Positions 26,959 through 35,988 of a DNA stretch of 64,000 bases are shown piece after piece. The translations under genes and the position numbers were made by a program. Every line of letters begins with the position of its first letter. Position 1 is the first letter of the stretch. The DNA comes from Arthrobacter sp. MYb229 (GTDB lineage: Bacteria > Actinomycetota > Actinomycetes > Actinomycetales > Micrococcaceae), in contig NZ_PCPS01000006.1 in NCBI RefSeq assembly GCF_002975405.1, positions 1 through 64,000 on the forward strand, written 5' to 3'. Below the pieces are notes generated by a model. The model was not told the origin of the DNA. It searched no databases and was given only the letters and a program-made list of their open reading frames with translations.

Positions 26959-27810
26959 GTGACCAAGCGTCAAGCGCCGGGACGCCACCGCGCCCCAGCA
27001 GCACGTACCAACCCACTTGCTAGCATTTCGCAGGCAGTGTCCTCGAATGCAGGCTCGGTCGGACGTCAGGCAGCCGTTGTTGCTGCTGCGTCCGGTCTGA
27101 TCGTCACCCTGGGCGTACCAGGTCAGGCAACCGCCCCACGTGACGTATCAGCTTCCCCGGTTGACACGATCAACCCGGAACGCGTTGCTGTCAAGGCAGT
27201 CAAGGTATCCACCAAGAAGGCGGATAACGTCGAGATCGAGCGCGCCAGCTTCACTGCTGAGCCAAAGCCCGAGCCGGTCGTTATCGCTGTCGCTGATGAC
27301 ATCGAGCCAACCACTCGCGAAAACTCGGGCAACTCCGATTCTTCGGGTAGCTCGGACTCCATGGCACCAATGACCCGCCAGAACCGCGGCGGCAATGGCC
27401 AGCAGAGCGCGCCAACTGAGACCAAGAAGGAATCCACCAAGCAGGAATCCTCGGTCCCGAGCAAGAACCTCACCGGTATCGCGGCTACGGCTTCGAAGTA
27501 CTCGGGCGTTCCATACGTCTGGGGCGGAAACACTCCAAGCGGCTGGGACTGCTCTGGCTTCGTGAAGTACGTCTACGCGCAGCACGGCATCAACATCGCT
27601 CGTGGCACCTCCGCGATCCTCGGATCCGGCCAGTTCAAGCGCACCAGCAGCCCGAAGCCGGGCGACTTGGTGTTCCAGAACGGTGGCGGCCACGTAGGCA
27701 TCTACCTAGGTGGAGGCCAGATGATCGGCGCGCAGAACCCAACCGTGGATACCATGATCCACTCGGTGACCCGCAACCCGATGTACGGTTACTACACTCT
27801 AGCTGGCTAA
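26959..27810 (+). CDS. NlpC/P60 (C40) cell-wall peptidase
   Basis: 283 aa, GTG start after AAGGAGAGG. A signal-like segment near 35-55 (RQAAVVAAASGLIVTLGVPGQATA), then a long Ser/Thr/Lys-rich linker, then a P60 domain from about 170: GVPYVWGGNTPSGWDCSGF with the catalytic Cys, and GGHVGIYLGGGQMIGA with the catalytic His. It cleaves D-Glu-diaminoacyl bonds in peptidoglycan. Riboswitch-controlled like its upstream neighbour. Confidence 0.93.
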   Translation: MTKRQAPGRHRAPAARTNPLASISQAVSSNAGSVGRQAAVVAAASGLIVTLGVPGQATAPRDVSASPVDTINPERVAVKAVKVSTKKADNVEIERASFTAEPKPEPVVIAVADDIEPTTRENSGNSDSSGSSDSMAPMTRQNRGGNGQQSAPTETKKESTKQESSVPSKNLTGIAATASKYSGVPYVWGGNTPSGWDCSGFVKYVYAQHGINIARGTSAILGSGQFKRTSSPKPGDLVFQNGGGHVGIYLGGGQMIGAQNPTVDTMIHSVTRNPMYGYYTLAG

Positions 27811-27821
27811 GCAGCCTGCTC

Positions 27822-27864
27822 CCATTGGCCATCGAACGTAATGTTCAGTGGCCAATGGTCGTTT
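27822..27864 (+). terminator. Terminator of the P60 gene
   Basis: CCATTGGCCA (27822-27831) pairs with TGGCCAATGG (27849-27858), followed by TCGTTT. Eleven bases past the stop. Confidence 0.8.
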
Positions 27865-28029
27865 AACCGGGTGAACTACGGGCTACTTCGCGATGAAAAT
27901 CAACGAATATCTTCCTAATCTTGAAGCCAAATCGGCAATATATCGCATAGGCTAACGGCAAGAGATCTAACTGCGACGAGCTCGTCGTCATCAACTTCTA
28001 GTGATGCACACAAGCTCATTGAAGGAAAT

Positions 28030-28530
28030 ATGCGAATGCGAACGTTGGTTTTGAACGCAGGTTATGAGCCATTAGCGGTGGTGACTTTCCGTCGCGCCTT
28101 GCTCCTTGTGCTTGCCGAGAAAGCAACAATCATTTTGCAAGATCACGAGTCACCCGTGCGCAGCTCGCACGGCGACTTACCGCGCCCCACCGTGATCGTG
28201 TTAAAACGATATGTGCGACGCCCCTACAGGAACATGAATCATGTGACCCGTAGGGGCGTTCTTCGTAGAGACCACTTCCGCTGCGCCTACTGCGGAAAAA
28301 CCGCTAACACCATCGACCACGTAATTCCGCGCAGCAGAGGCGGGCAGAATACCTGGGAGAACCTCGTAGCGGCCTGCTTGTCGTGTAACAGCCGCAAGGC
28401 CGACAAGATGCTCTCGCAATTGGGATGGCAATTGTTGCTCACACCGCATCAGCCAAGGGTGGGAGGGCATCTGGTTTCCGGACTTGACCATATTGATTCT
28501 TCATGGGCTCAATACCTTCATGCCAGCTAG
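28030..28530 (+). CDS. HNH endonuclease family protein
   Basis: 166 aa. The HNH core is CAYCGKTANTIDHVIPRSRGGQ...NLVAACLSCNSRKADK, with two CxxC zinc pairs. The N-terminal half (MRTLVLNAGYEPLAVVTFRRALLLVLAEKATI) is the conserved part of a widespread actinobacterial HNH family, not a phage homing enzyme. GAAGGA precedes ATG 28030; ATG 28036 is also possible. It does not sit next to a methylase. Confidence 0.88.
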   Translation: MRMRTLVLNAGYEPLAVVTFRRALLLVLAEKATIILQDHESPVRSSHGDLPRPTVIVLKRYVRRPYRNMNHVTRRGVLRRDHFRCAYCGKTANTIDHVIPRSRGGQNTWENLVAACLSCNSRKADKMLSQLGWQLLLTPHQPRVGGHLVSGLDHIDSSWAQYLHAS

Positions 28531-28597
28531 GAAATATTCGGACTCCGTGAGATGTTGAGACGTTAGTACTAATCTGAACAAATCACGGAGGTAACTC

Positions 28598-30475
28598 GTG
28601 AGTATGGAAGGCGCGGCGTGGAGTACGCTGTGGCAGCTCTCAAAGAGCGAACAGCGACGTGCATATCGTCCAGAGACCCCGCGGCGTGTTTTCGACTTCG
28701 CACTCAGCTATAAAGCACGTCTGATAATCTTCGTGATTTTCTCTGTATTGTCAGCGGCAATTGCTGTCATCACACCGGTGCTTGCCGGACGAGTCGTTGA
28801 CGCAATCGTGGCGCAAGGCAGTTGGGAGACCGTGCGGAACTTGGCGATCGTTATGGTGGTAGTCGCCGTTTTCGATTCGATATTCGCGATGCTCGTACGC
28901 TGGCAGTCCTCTAACCTCGGTGAGCAAATCATCTTTGATCTTCGCACCAAGGTATTTGACCACGTGCAGAAGATGCCCATCGCGTTTTTCGCACGAACTC
29001 GCACCGGAGCACTGACCTCCCGGCTCAATTCAGATGTTATCGGGGCCCAAGCCGCTTTCGCCGGAACCTTATCCGGAATCGTTTCAAATGCAGTTGCACT
29101 GATCCTGACCGCTATCGTCATGCTCACTACCTCCTGGCAGGTCACGATCCTGGCGCTGGTCCTTTTCCCGCTGTTCCTGCTGCCGGCAAGACGCTTCGGA
29201 AAGTCCCTAGCTGGGCTGCGCAAGGAGTCGGCAGATCTGAACGCTTCAATGAGCACCCAGATGACCGAACGATTCTCCGCACCCGGAGCTACGCTGATCA
29301 AACTCTATGGGCGTCCCAACGAAGAATCCGAGCAATTTGGATTGCGGGCTGCGCGAGTACGCGACATCGGCATCAAGATGACCATGCGGCAATTCGCATT
29401 TGTAACGGTGCTAGGGCTGGTCGCGGCGCTTTCGCTGGCCCTAGTGTACGGACTGGGCGGGTTCTATGCCTTGCGTGGCGAGATGGCGGCGGGTGACGTG
29501 GTAGTGCTCGGGATGCTCATTATCCGCCTGTATACGCCGCTTACGGGACTTGCTAACGCCCGCGTGGAGATCACCAGCGCGCTGGTTAGCTTCGACAGGG
29601 TGTTTGAGGTGCTAGACCTCGAACCGCTGATCAAAAACGCCCCGAACGCGATTGCCCTTCCAGTAGAGCCTGTGGCAGTGAAATTCGACAAGGTGAACTT
29701 CGCTTACCCGAGTGCCGAGGAAGTGTCGCTAGCCTCGCTGGAAGATACTGCGGTGCTCGACAAACGCGGTGGCGAAGAGATTCTGCACGATATTTCCTTT
29801 GAAATTCAGCCCGGTCACACCGTCGCGTTGGTCGGCTCTTCCGGCGCTGGTAAATCGACCATCGCGCAGCTGCTCGCACGGCTCTACGACGTGCGTGGCG
29901 GTGCTATCACGCTCAACGGACACGACCTGCGCGATATCACCCTCAAGTCCCTATATGGCGAACTGGGCATGGTCACCCAAGACGGGCACTTGTTGCACGA
30001 GACCGTACGCTCCAATTTGTTGCTGGCAAACCCTGACGCCAGCGAAGAGCAACTTTGGTCGGCTTTGGAAGACGCGCAGTTGCGGAGCCAAATCGAAGCC
30101 CTCCCGGACGGACTGGCCACGGTGGTCGGGGAACGCGGATACCGGCTATCTGGCGGTGAACGCCAACGCCTGACGATCGCCCGAATGATTCTGGCGAATC
30201 CGGGACTGGTCATTCTCGACGAAGCAACTGCAGCTTTGGATTCACGCAGTGAACTTGCTGTGCAGCTGGCGCTGTCCCAGGCGCTGGAAAACCGCACGGC
30301 TTTGGTCATTGCCCATCGGCTTTCAACGATCCGGCAAGCGGATCAAATTTTGGTGATCGACGGTGGACGCATCGTTGAACGTGGAACGCATCAGAGCTTG
30401 CTAAGCGCACAAGGCGCCTACTCAAAGTTCTATGAAACTCAGTTCAATTCGGCCCAGGACCCGGATCGCAACTAA
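28598..30475 (+). CDS. ABC transporter, fused permease/ATPase (exporter type)
   Basis: 625 aa. Six-helix transmembrane domain (about 50-330), then an ATPase domain: Walker A GSSGAGKST near 412, signature LSGGERQRL, Walker B LVILDEAT, and the H-loop AHRLST. Homodimer or heterodimer exporters of the MsbA/LmrA type; substrate unknown. GGAGGT five bases before GTG 28598 fixes the start. No partner half-transporter is adjacent, so it probably forms a homodimer. Confidence 0.9.
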   Translation: MSMEGAAWSTLWQLSKSEQRRAYRPETPRRVFDFALSYKARLIIFVIFSVLSAAIAVITPVLAGRVVDAIVAQGSWETVRNLAIVMVVVAVFDSIFAMLVRWQSSNLGEQIIFDLRTKVFDHVQKMPIAFFARTRTGALTSRLNSDVIGAQAAFAGTLSGIVSNAVALILTAIVMLTTSWQVTILALVLFPLFLLPARRFGKSLAGLRKESADLNASMSTQMTERFSAPGATLIKLYGRPNEESEQFGLRAARVRDIGIKMTMRQFAFVTVLGLVAALSLALVYGLGGFYALRGEMAAGDVVVLGMLIIRLYTPLTGLANARVEITSALVSFDRVFEVLDLEPLIKNAPNAIALPVEPVAVKFDKVNFAYPSAEEVSLASLEDTAVLDKRGGEEILHDISFEIQPGHTVALVGSSGAGKSTIAQLLARLYDVRGGAITLNGHDLRDITLKSLYGELGMVTQDGHLLHETVRSNLLLANPDASEEQLWSALEDAQLRSQIEALPDGLATVVGERGYRLSGGERQRLTIARMILANPGLVILDEATAALDSRSELAVQLALSQALENRTALVIAHRLSTIRQADQILVIDGGRIVERGTHQSLLSAQGAYSKFYETQFNSAQDPDRN

Positions 30476-30481
30476 AGCAGC

Positions 30482-30601
30482 TTATGCGCCATATTCCTGC
30501 ACTACGCGGAACTCGTGGCGATGCCAGAGAACCGGTGAGCTGTCATGGCCGCGGGCACCAATGAAAGTGGTTCGAGGTCGGTCCTCAACGCCACGTGACA
30601 A
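30482..30601 (-). CDS. Possible small protein, 39 aa
   Basis: A short frame from TTG 30601 to TAA 30482 encodes MSRGVEDRPR TTFIGARGHD, then SSPVLWHRHEFRVVQEYGA. It begins 22 bases after the NUDIX stop and ends six bases from the opposing ABC gene stop. The mix of Trp, Tyr, His and Arg and an AGAAG site just upstream make it look coding. No function can be given, and the ribosome site is very close to the start. Confidence 0.35.
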   Translation of the reverse strand: MSRGVEDRPRTTFIGARGHDSSPVLWHRHEFRVVQEYGA

Positions 30602-30622
30602 ACTCTTCTACATATCTGCTCG

Positions 30623-31036
30623 TTAGTTGGGAGCGTTTCTCCGAGCGAGAAGGGTAGGCAATACGTGCTGGCGTAATAGTGGGGCGATGTCATCACGCAA
30701 TAGGGCATCGTGGGGGTGGATCCACATGAGCTCTTCGAGTTCGGCTAATGGTTTGGGGGAACCGTTATATCTTGCGCCGAACAAATAGGCTTGTATTGAG
30801 GTGTCTGCTTCATTGGCCGCCGGTCCAAGCCATTGGCCGTACTCTGCAAAGTCTTTTTCCTCGAACTTCACCCCTAATTCCTCATGTACCTCGCGCATCA
30901 CGGTCTCTAAGGGTGTCTCGCCCGCTTCCGGTTTTCCGCCGGGTTGCATGAATTTTGAAGTCCCACGCTTCCGAACAAGAAGAATTTGTCCCTGATCGTT
31001 GATTAAACACGCTGCCGAGATAGTTAAATTTTTCAT
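30623..31036 (-). CDS. NUDIX hydrolase
   Basis: 137 aa. The Nudix box GKPEAGETPLETVMREVHEELGV (near residues 35-57) fits GX5EX7REUXEEXGU and binds the metal. The N-terminus MKNLTISAACLINDQGQILLVRKRGT suggests a MutT-like or broad nucleotide-diphosphate hydrolase; substrate not predictable. ATG 31036 is chosen over TTG 31042. Confidence 0.9.
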   Translation of the reverse strand: MKNLTISAACLINDQGQILLVRKRGTSKFMQPGGKPEAGETPLETVMREVHEELGVKFEEKDFAEYGQWLGPAANEADTSIQAYLFGARYNGSPKPLAELEELMWIHPHDALLRDDIAPLLRQHVLPTLLARRNAPN

Positions 31037-31224
31037 CACCAAAACACAATATCGCGTGTGAAAACTCGTGACGAATGGTAACGTGCATTATTGGATCTCC
31101 AACGTTTTTAGTTGAGCAACGTCGTGATTAGAGAACTCGCAGTTTCAGATCGTACGACGACGTCTTGGCCGGATGTTGGAATAGAGAGATCGATCCATCA
31201 AATTTATAGATCTATGGAGCTTTA

Positions 31225-32454
31225 ATGCGACGGGGAACAAACTTAGGCCGCCTTGGCGATTTTAACCAGGCGGTTATCCTTGAGTCCATCCGACGAGCCC
31301 CGGACGGCATCAGCCGTGTGGAGCTCGCAGGTTCGACTGGACTTTCACCACAGACAATTTCAAACGTCGTTCGTCGTCTTCTTGACGATGGCATCGTTCG
31401 CGAAGACCGAACCATTGTGTCCGGTCCAGGTAAGCCGAGAACCGTTCTGGAACTAGAGGGAAACCGATTAGTGTCCATCGGCATCCATCTTGACCCAAGC
31501 GTGCTGACCTTCGTGGCCATGAACCTGCGCGGCGAAGTATTGCGTGAGCGCAGTATCGATGTACCGAATCTCGAAGTAGCCGCGGAAACCATCCAGCTGA
31601 TGGCAGACACGGTCAAGGAATTGATTTCCGAGATTCGTGTGCCGAAAAAACACATCGTCGGTGTCGGCATTGCCGTACCCGGACCGGTTAACGTCGAAGA
31701 CGGTGTGGTGCTCAACCCACCGCTGCTCGATGGCTGGGCAGATGTAGAGCTGGTCAATCCACTTCGTAAGCTACTGCGCTTGCAGGTAATCATCGAAAAG
31801 GACACCATCGCATCTGCGGTCGGTGAGCGTTGGCAGTCCAAGGAAGAGAAATCAGATGATTTCGTCTTCGTTTACTGCGGCCACGGCTTCGGCGCAGGTA
31901 TCGTCATCGACGGCGAAGTCCACCACGGTTCGAGCAACAACGCTGGCGAAATCGGGCATTACTCCACCGGACGCAAGGCCGTCGCCTGCGAAGAGTGCGG
32001 CGCCGACGATTGCTTGGCTACAGGCACCTCCTACGAGTTCATGGCCGCCCAGGCTAAGGAACGCGGACTGGAACTGCCGACCTACGAAATCATGGGCCCG
32101 GAGCAGCGCTCCGAAGGCATCAACCGTCTCACCGAACTTGCGCTGGAAGGCAACGCCGTCGCCAAGGAGCTGATCATTGAATCGATGATTCGGGTGGGTG
32201 AAGTCGCCGGACAGCTGGCCAATGCGCTGGACGTCCGCGAGATCGTCTTCGGCGGTCCACAGTGGGACAAGGTTCGCGAGCTCGTTGCTGATGAAGTCGA
32301 TGAAGCCGTTCAGCGTCGCTTCGGGCTACGTGCAGTCCACGAGGTCGGTACCCGCACCTCGAGCCTAGGCTCGCAGGTTGGCGCCATCGGTGGCGCATGC
32401 GTCGTCATGGATGCCTCGCTCTCGCCGAAGGCTACCGCACTGCTACTGCGCTAA
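31225..32454 (+). CDS. ROK-family transcriptional regulator
   Basis: 409 aa. N-terminal winged helix (ISRVELAGSTGLSPQTISNVVRRLLDDGIVREDR), then a ROK sugar-kinase-like domain with GVGIAVPGPVNVEDG and the zinc site CEECGADDC near 253-260. The kinase DxGxT loop is not kept, so it is a NagC/XylR-type sensor and not an enzyme. The sugar it senses is unknown, and no transport operon lies beside it. GGAG precedes ATG 31225. Confidence 0.92.
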   Translation: MRRGTNLGRLGDFNQAVILESIRRAPDGISRVELAGSTGLSPQTISNVVRRLLDDGIVREDRTIVSGPGKPRTVLELEGNRLVSIGIHLDPSVLTFVAMNLRGEVLRERSIDVPNLEVAAETIQLMADTVKELISEIRVPKKHIVGVGIAVPGPVNVEDGVVLNPPLLDGWADVELVNPLRKLLRLQVIIEKDTIASAVGERWQSKEEKSDDFVFVYCGHGFGAGIVIDGEVHHGSSNNAGEIGHYSTGRKAVACEECGADDCLATGTSYEFMAAQAKERGLELPTYEIMGPEQRSEGINRLTELALEGNAVAKELIIESMIRVGEVAGQLANALDVREIVFGGPQWDKVRELVADEVDEAVQRRFGLRAVHEVGTRTSSLGSQVGAIGGACVVMDASLSPKATALLLR

Positions 32455-32467
32455 GTCGTTCGATAAG

Positions 32468-32526
32468 ACCAACAAAAAGTTGAGGTCCCGCTCCGGTTAG
32501 GAGCGGGACCTCAACTTTTTGTTGGT
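32468..32526. terminator. 27-bp hairpin between the ROK gene and tRNA-Arg
   Basis: Two perfectly complementary 27-base arms (32468-32494 and 32500-32526) around the loop GGTTA. Each end carries an A/T run (AACAAAAAGTT / AACTTTTTGTT). The right arm stops exactly at the first base of tRNA-Arg on the other strand, so it terminates both. Confidence 0.95.
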
Positions 32527-32599
32527 GCCCCTGGCCGGAATCGAACCGACGGCCTACCCTTTAGGAGAGGGTCGCTCTATCCTACTGAGCTACAGGGGC
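32526..32599 (-). tRNA. tRNA-Arg (anticodon CCT)
   Basis: Reading the minus strand: acceptor GCCCCTG with CAGGGGC, D-arm AGCTCAGTAGGATAGAGC, anticodon loop CTCCTAA (CCT), and T-arm CGGTTCGATTCCG. CCA is not encoded. Confidence 0.95.
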
Positions 32600-32655
32600 G
32601 CAGGCGCTAAGCGCGCCATCAACACTATCCTACTAGGAAGTTGATGATGAATTTG

Positions 32656-33318
32656 TCAGGATGACTGCTGTCGAATCTGAGCCATTTTCTTAATCATCGC
32701 CTTGTTCGCACGACGAGCCGCCAAGCCAAAGACTAGCGCAGCCGTGATGAATAGCGTGGCCCACCGAATCGTGGTCAGGATCGAAGCGAGCACGACGGTG
32801 CTTTCGTTGAGTTCCGCGCCGAAGAGCGAATCAATGGCAAAGTTCTCCCACAGGTCGGTCACCGCAAACAGCAACGGTGCCAGCCAGGCCAGCCAGCGCA
32901 TCTGACGGTTGGGGATCCACCGAATGAAGATCAGCATGGAAAACAGCCCGGTCAGCAACGGGAACAGCAATCCGGCGGTCTTGTGAAGATAATTTAGCTG
33001 TCCGGTGGCATCCGAATCCATGGCTGCACGTAGCGCTTCAATATCCGACACCGTGTAACCGAAGACACGCTGATCTGGCATGGCTAACCCGTTGCTGAGA
33101 TCGGTCATCTGGTGCATCGTGAGCAGGTGGTAGTACACAAAGAGGAACACGCACGTGACCAACCCCGCCGATATCAACAGCATCGGATTGGAAGTGGATT
33201 CACGTTGCTGCGCAGAATCTCGCAGTCCTTGACCGAGCCTCTTGGCCTGCTCATCTTGGAAATGCGCTGGCTTGCGGTACTCTTTGCTCTTCTTAACGTT
33301 CTTTGCCATACCGTCCAT
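32656..33318 (-). CDS. Membrane protein of unknown function
   Basis: 220 aa from ATG 33318 (217 from ATG 33309; neither has a good ribosome site). A basic N-terminal 45 residues precede four hydrophobic segments (about 46-66, 114-134, 143-160, 183-203), and a basic tail ends it. I do not recognise a family. It is divergent from the helicase gene, with 54 bases between. Confidence 0.75.
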   Translation of the reverse strand: MDGMAKNVKKSKEYRKPAHFQDEQAKRLGQGLRDSAQQRESTSNPMLLISAGLVTCVFLFVYYHLLTMHQMTDLSNGLAMPDQRVFGYTVSDIEALRAAMDSDATGQLNYLHKTAGLLFPLLTGLFSMLIFIRWIPNRQMRWLAWLAPLLFAVTDLWENFAIDSLFGAELNESTVVLASILTTIRWATLFITAALVFGLAARRANKAMIKKMAQIRQQSS

Positions 33319-33372
33319 TATGCCGGGTAGGTCGGTGAAACCGTCGCAGAGCCCACGTAGACTGGCTTCACC

Positions 33373-35748
33373 ATGGATTTCCTTAACGATGACTTCGCCG
33401 CGGAGCCGGCACAGCGCACTTTACCAACGCCCGAAGAGCTATTGGTGGGGATGAACGAACAGCAAGACAAGGCAGTTCGCTATCACGGCGGTCCGCTCTT
33501 GATCGTTGCTGGTGCTGGCTCTGGTAAGACCCGTGTGCTGACTCATCGCATTGCGTATTTGCTAGCTACCGGACGGGCCCGACCGCACGAAATTCTTGCT
33601 ATCACCTTCACCAACAAAGCCGCAGCGGAAATGCGTGAGCGCGCTTCCGCGCTGATCGGTGAAGATCGGGCAAAAAAGATGTGGATCTCTACCTTCCACT
33701 CCTCATGTGTACGCATTCTGCGCCGTGAGGCGGCAACTATCGGTTTGAAGTCGAACTTCTCGATCTACGATTCGGCCGACTCCCTGCGCTTGATCACGCT
33801 TATTGCCAAGGGACTGGACATTGATCCAAAGCGGTTCACGCCCAAGGCCATCGCCCACAAGATCTCGTCGTTGAAGAACGAACTTATCGACGAAGAAGAT
33901 TTCGCCTCCACCATGAACACCAATGATCCGTTCGCGCGAGCCGTGGCAGAGGTCTACCGGGGCTATACCCGACGGCTGCGCGCGGCGAACGCGATGGACT
34001 TTGACGACCTGATTGGACAGGTCGTTTACATGTTCCGGGCCTTCCCAGCGGTGGCGGACAACTATCGTCGCCGCTTCCGCCATGTGCTGATTGACGAGTA
34101 TCAGGATACGAACCACGCGCAGTACTCGTTGATACGAGAACTAACCGGACCTGATGGGCTGACCATGCCTGGCGAACTGACGGTGGTCGGCGACTCCGAT
34201 CAGTCGATTTATGCGTTTCGTGGAGCGGATATTCGCAATATTGTGGAATTCGAAAAGGATTACGCAGACGCGGCGACGATCAAACTTGAACAGAACTACC
34301 GTTCCACCCAGAACATCCTTTCGGCAGCGAACGAAGTGATCAAACGGAACCCGGACCGCAACGATAAACGACTGTGGACGGCCAGCGGGGACGGCGATCA
34401 GATCACCGGTTACGTGGGCGAATCCGAGGGGGACGAGGCGCGCTGGATCGCAGAGGAGATCCTTCGGCTCAACGACGAAGAAGACGTGCGACCGGGCGAT
34501 GTAGCCATTTTCTATCGCACCAACGCTCAGTCCCGAGCTCTCGAAGAGCAGCTCATGCGCGTAGATCTAAAGTATCGGGTGGTTGGCGGCACCCGATTCT
34601 ACGACCGCAAGGAAATCAAAGACGCCCTGTCTTATTTGCGAGCATTGGTGAATCCCGAAGACGACATTAACGTTCGCCGCATCCTCAACGAGCCCAAACG
34701 CGGCATCGGCGACCGAGCCGAAGGAGCGGTGGCAGCGCTAGCCGAACGCGACCGGATCTCATTTATGGAAGCGTTGCGCCGTTCCGATGAAGCCCCGGGT
34801 CTAGGGACTCGTGGCATCAAGATGACCGCGGCTTTTGTGTCTTTGATGGACGATTTGAAGACTGTTGCAGAAGGCTCCGGCCCGGCCGAAGCGCTGGAAG
34901 CGGTGCTGGAGCAGACCGGATATCTCGAGGTGCTTCGCGCGTCGAGCGATCCGCAGGATGAATCCCGGGTAGAAAACCTTGCAGAGCTCGTCGCGGTGGT
35001 CCGTGACTATGTGAATGATGAGCCGGAGGGGGGCCTGGAAGGGTTCTTGGAGCGGGTGGCGTTGGTGGCCGACGCAGATCAGATTCCCGAGGCGCCTACG
35101 GATAGCGAAGGCGCAGAAATGGCGGCTCGTGAAGGTGTGGTCACGCTGATGACGCTGCACACCGCGAAAGGGCTGGAATTCCCGGTAGTGTTCCTGACCG
35201 GCATGGAACACGGAGTCTTTCCGCACCAGCGTTCCATGACCGACGAAAAGGAATTGGCAGAGGAACGACGTTTAGCGTATGTGGGGCTAACGCGGGCTAG
35301 GGAACGGTTGTACCTGACGCGTGCCGAACAGCGTAGCTTGTGGGGACAGTCGCAATATAACCCTGCAAGTCAGTTTCTCGATGAAATTCCTTCCCACTTG
35401 TTGGACTGGAAGCGTGAAGGAGCCCAGCTTTCAGGGTGGGGTGCGAGTAACGGAACGGTGAATTTCGCCACGAGTCGGTATGACCGTGGATCTCATTGGG
35501 GTGCCGGCAATGCTTCGAATTTTGCATCTCGTGGGCACAACGCCGCTCCGGTGGCCAAGCAGCGCGTGCAGCAGAACAAAGAAATTGTCATTCCAAAGGT
35601 TGGTCAAAACGTGAAACATTCTGGCTTTGGCTTGGGTGTTGTTATCGCGATCGAAGGTGTCGGTGATAAGACGGTTGCAAAAGTGCAATTTGCTGACTCG
35701 GAAAAACGGCTTCTATTGCGTTACGCGCCATTAGAAATGGTTGACTAA
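33373..35748 (+). CDS. pcrA: ATP-dependent DNA helicase UvrD/PcrA
   Basis: 791 aa, superfamily 1A 3'-5' helicase. Q-motif LNEQQDKAV, Walker A AGAGSGKTRVLTHR near 50, ITFTNKAA, Walker B IDEYQDTN, GDSDQSIYAFRGAD, EQNYRST, MTLHTAKGLEFPVVF, and VGLTRARERL. The last 60 residues contain the Tudor-like C-terminal domain (KVGQNVKHSGFGLGVVIAIEG). It acts in nucleotide excision repair and in clearing RNA polymerase or recombination intermediates. Confidence 0.97.
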   Translation: MDFLNDDFAAEPAQRTLPTPEELLVGMNEQQDKAVRYHGGPLLIVAGAGSGKTRVLTHRIAYLLATGRARPHEILAITFTNKAAAEMRERASALIGEDRAKKMWISTFHSSCVRILRREAATIGLKSNFSIYDSADSLRLITLIAKGLDIDPKRFTPKAIAHKISSLKNELIDEEDFASTMNTNDPFARAVAEVYRGYTRRLRAANAMDFDDLIGQVVYMFRAFPAVADNYRRRFRHVLIDEYQDTNHAQYSLIRELTGPDGLTMPGELTVVGDSDQSIYAFRGADIRNIVEFEKDYADAATIKLEQNYRSTQNILSAANEVIKRNPDRNDKRLWTASGDGDQITGYVGESEGDEARWIAEEILRLNDEEDVRPGDVAIFYRTNAQSRALEEQLMRVDLKYRVVGGTRFYDRKEIKDALSYLRALVNPEDDINVRRILNEPKRGIGDRAEGAVAALAERDRISFMEALRRSDEAPGLGTRGIKMTAAFVSLMDDLKTVAEGSGPAEALEAVLEQTGYLEVLRASSDPQDESRVENLAELVAVVRDYVNDEPEGGLEGFLERVALVADADQIPEAPTDSEGAEMAAREGVVTLMTLHTAKGLEFPVVFLTGMEHGVFPHQRSMTDEKELAEERRLAYVGLTRARERLYLTRAEQRSLWGQSQYNPASQFLDEIPSHLLDWKREGAQLSGWGASNGTVNFATSRYDRGSHWGAGNASNFASRGHNAAPVAKQRVQQNKEIVIPKVGQNVKHSGFGLGVVIAIEGVGDKTVAKVQFADSEKRLLLRYAPLEMVD

Positions 35749-35988
35749 CCGAAGAATCTTTGGCGCGCGCTTTGAGGTTTCTTGAAACCGGCGACAGGCT
35801 GCTCGGCGGTTCTCTACAGCCTGTAAAAGTGGGAAGTTTGTAAAAGTAGGGATAGTCTGAGAGGTGCGCACGGCTACGGCGCCGTATGACTGCCGATAGT
35901 TACGTTGCGCTCTCTAGGGCGTGGCATGGATTTCGATTTATGGCCATGTCGCGAGTCAGCATGAACTTCGAACGAAGGACACAAACCC

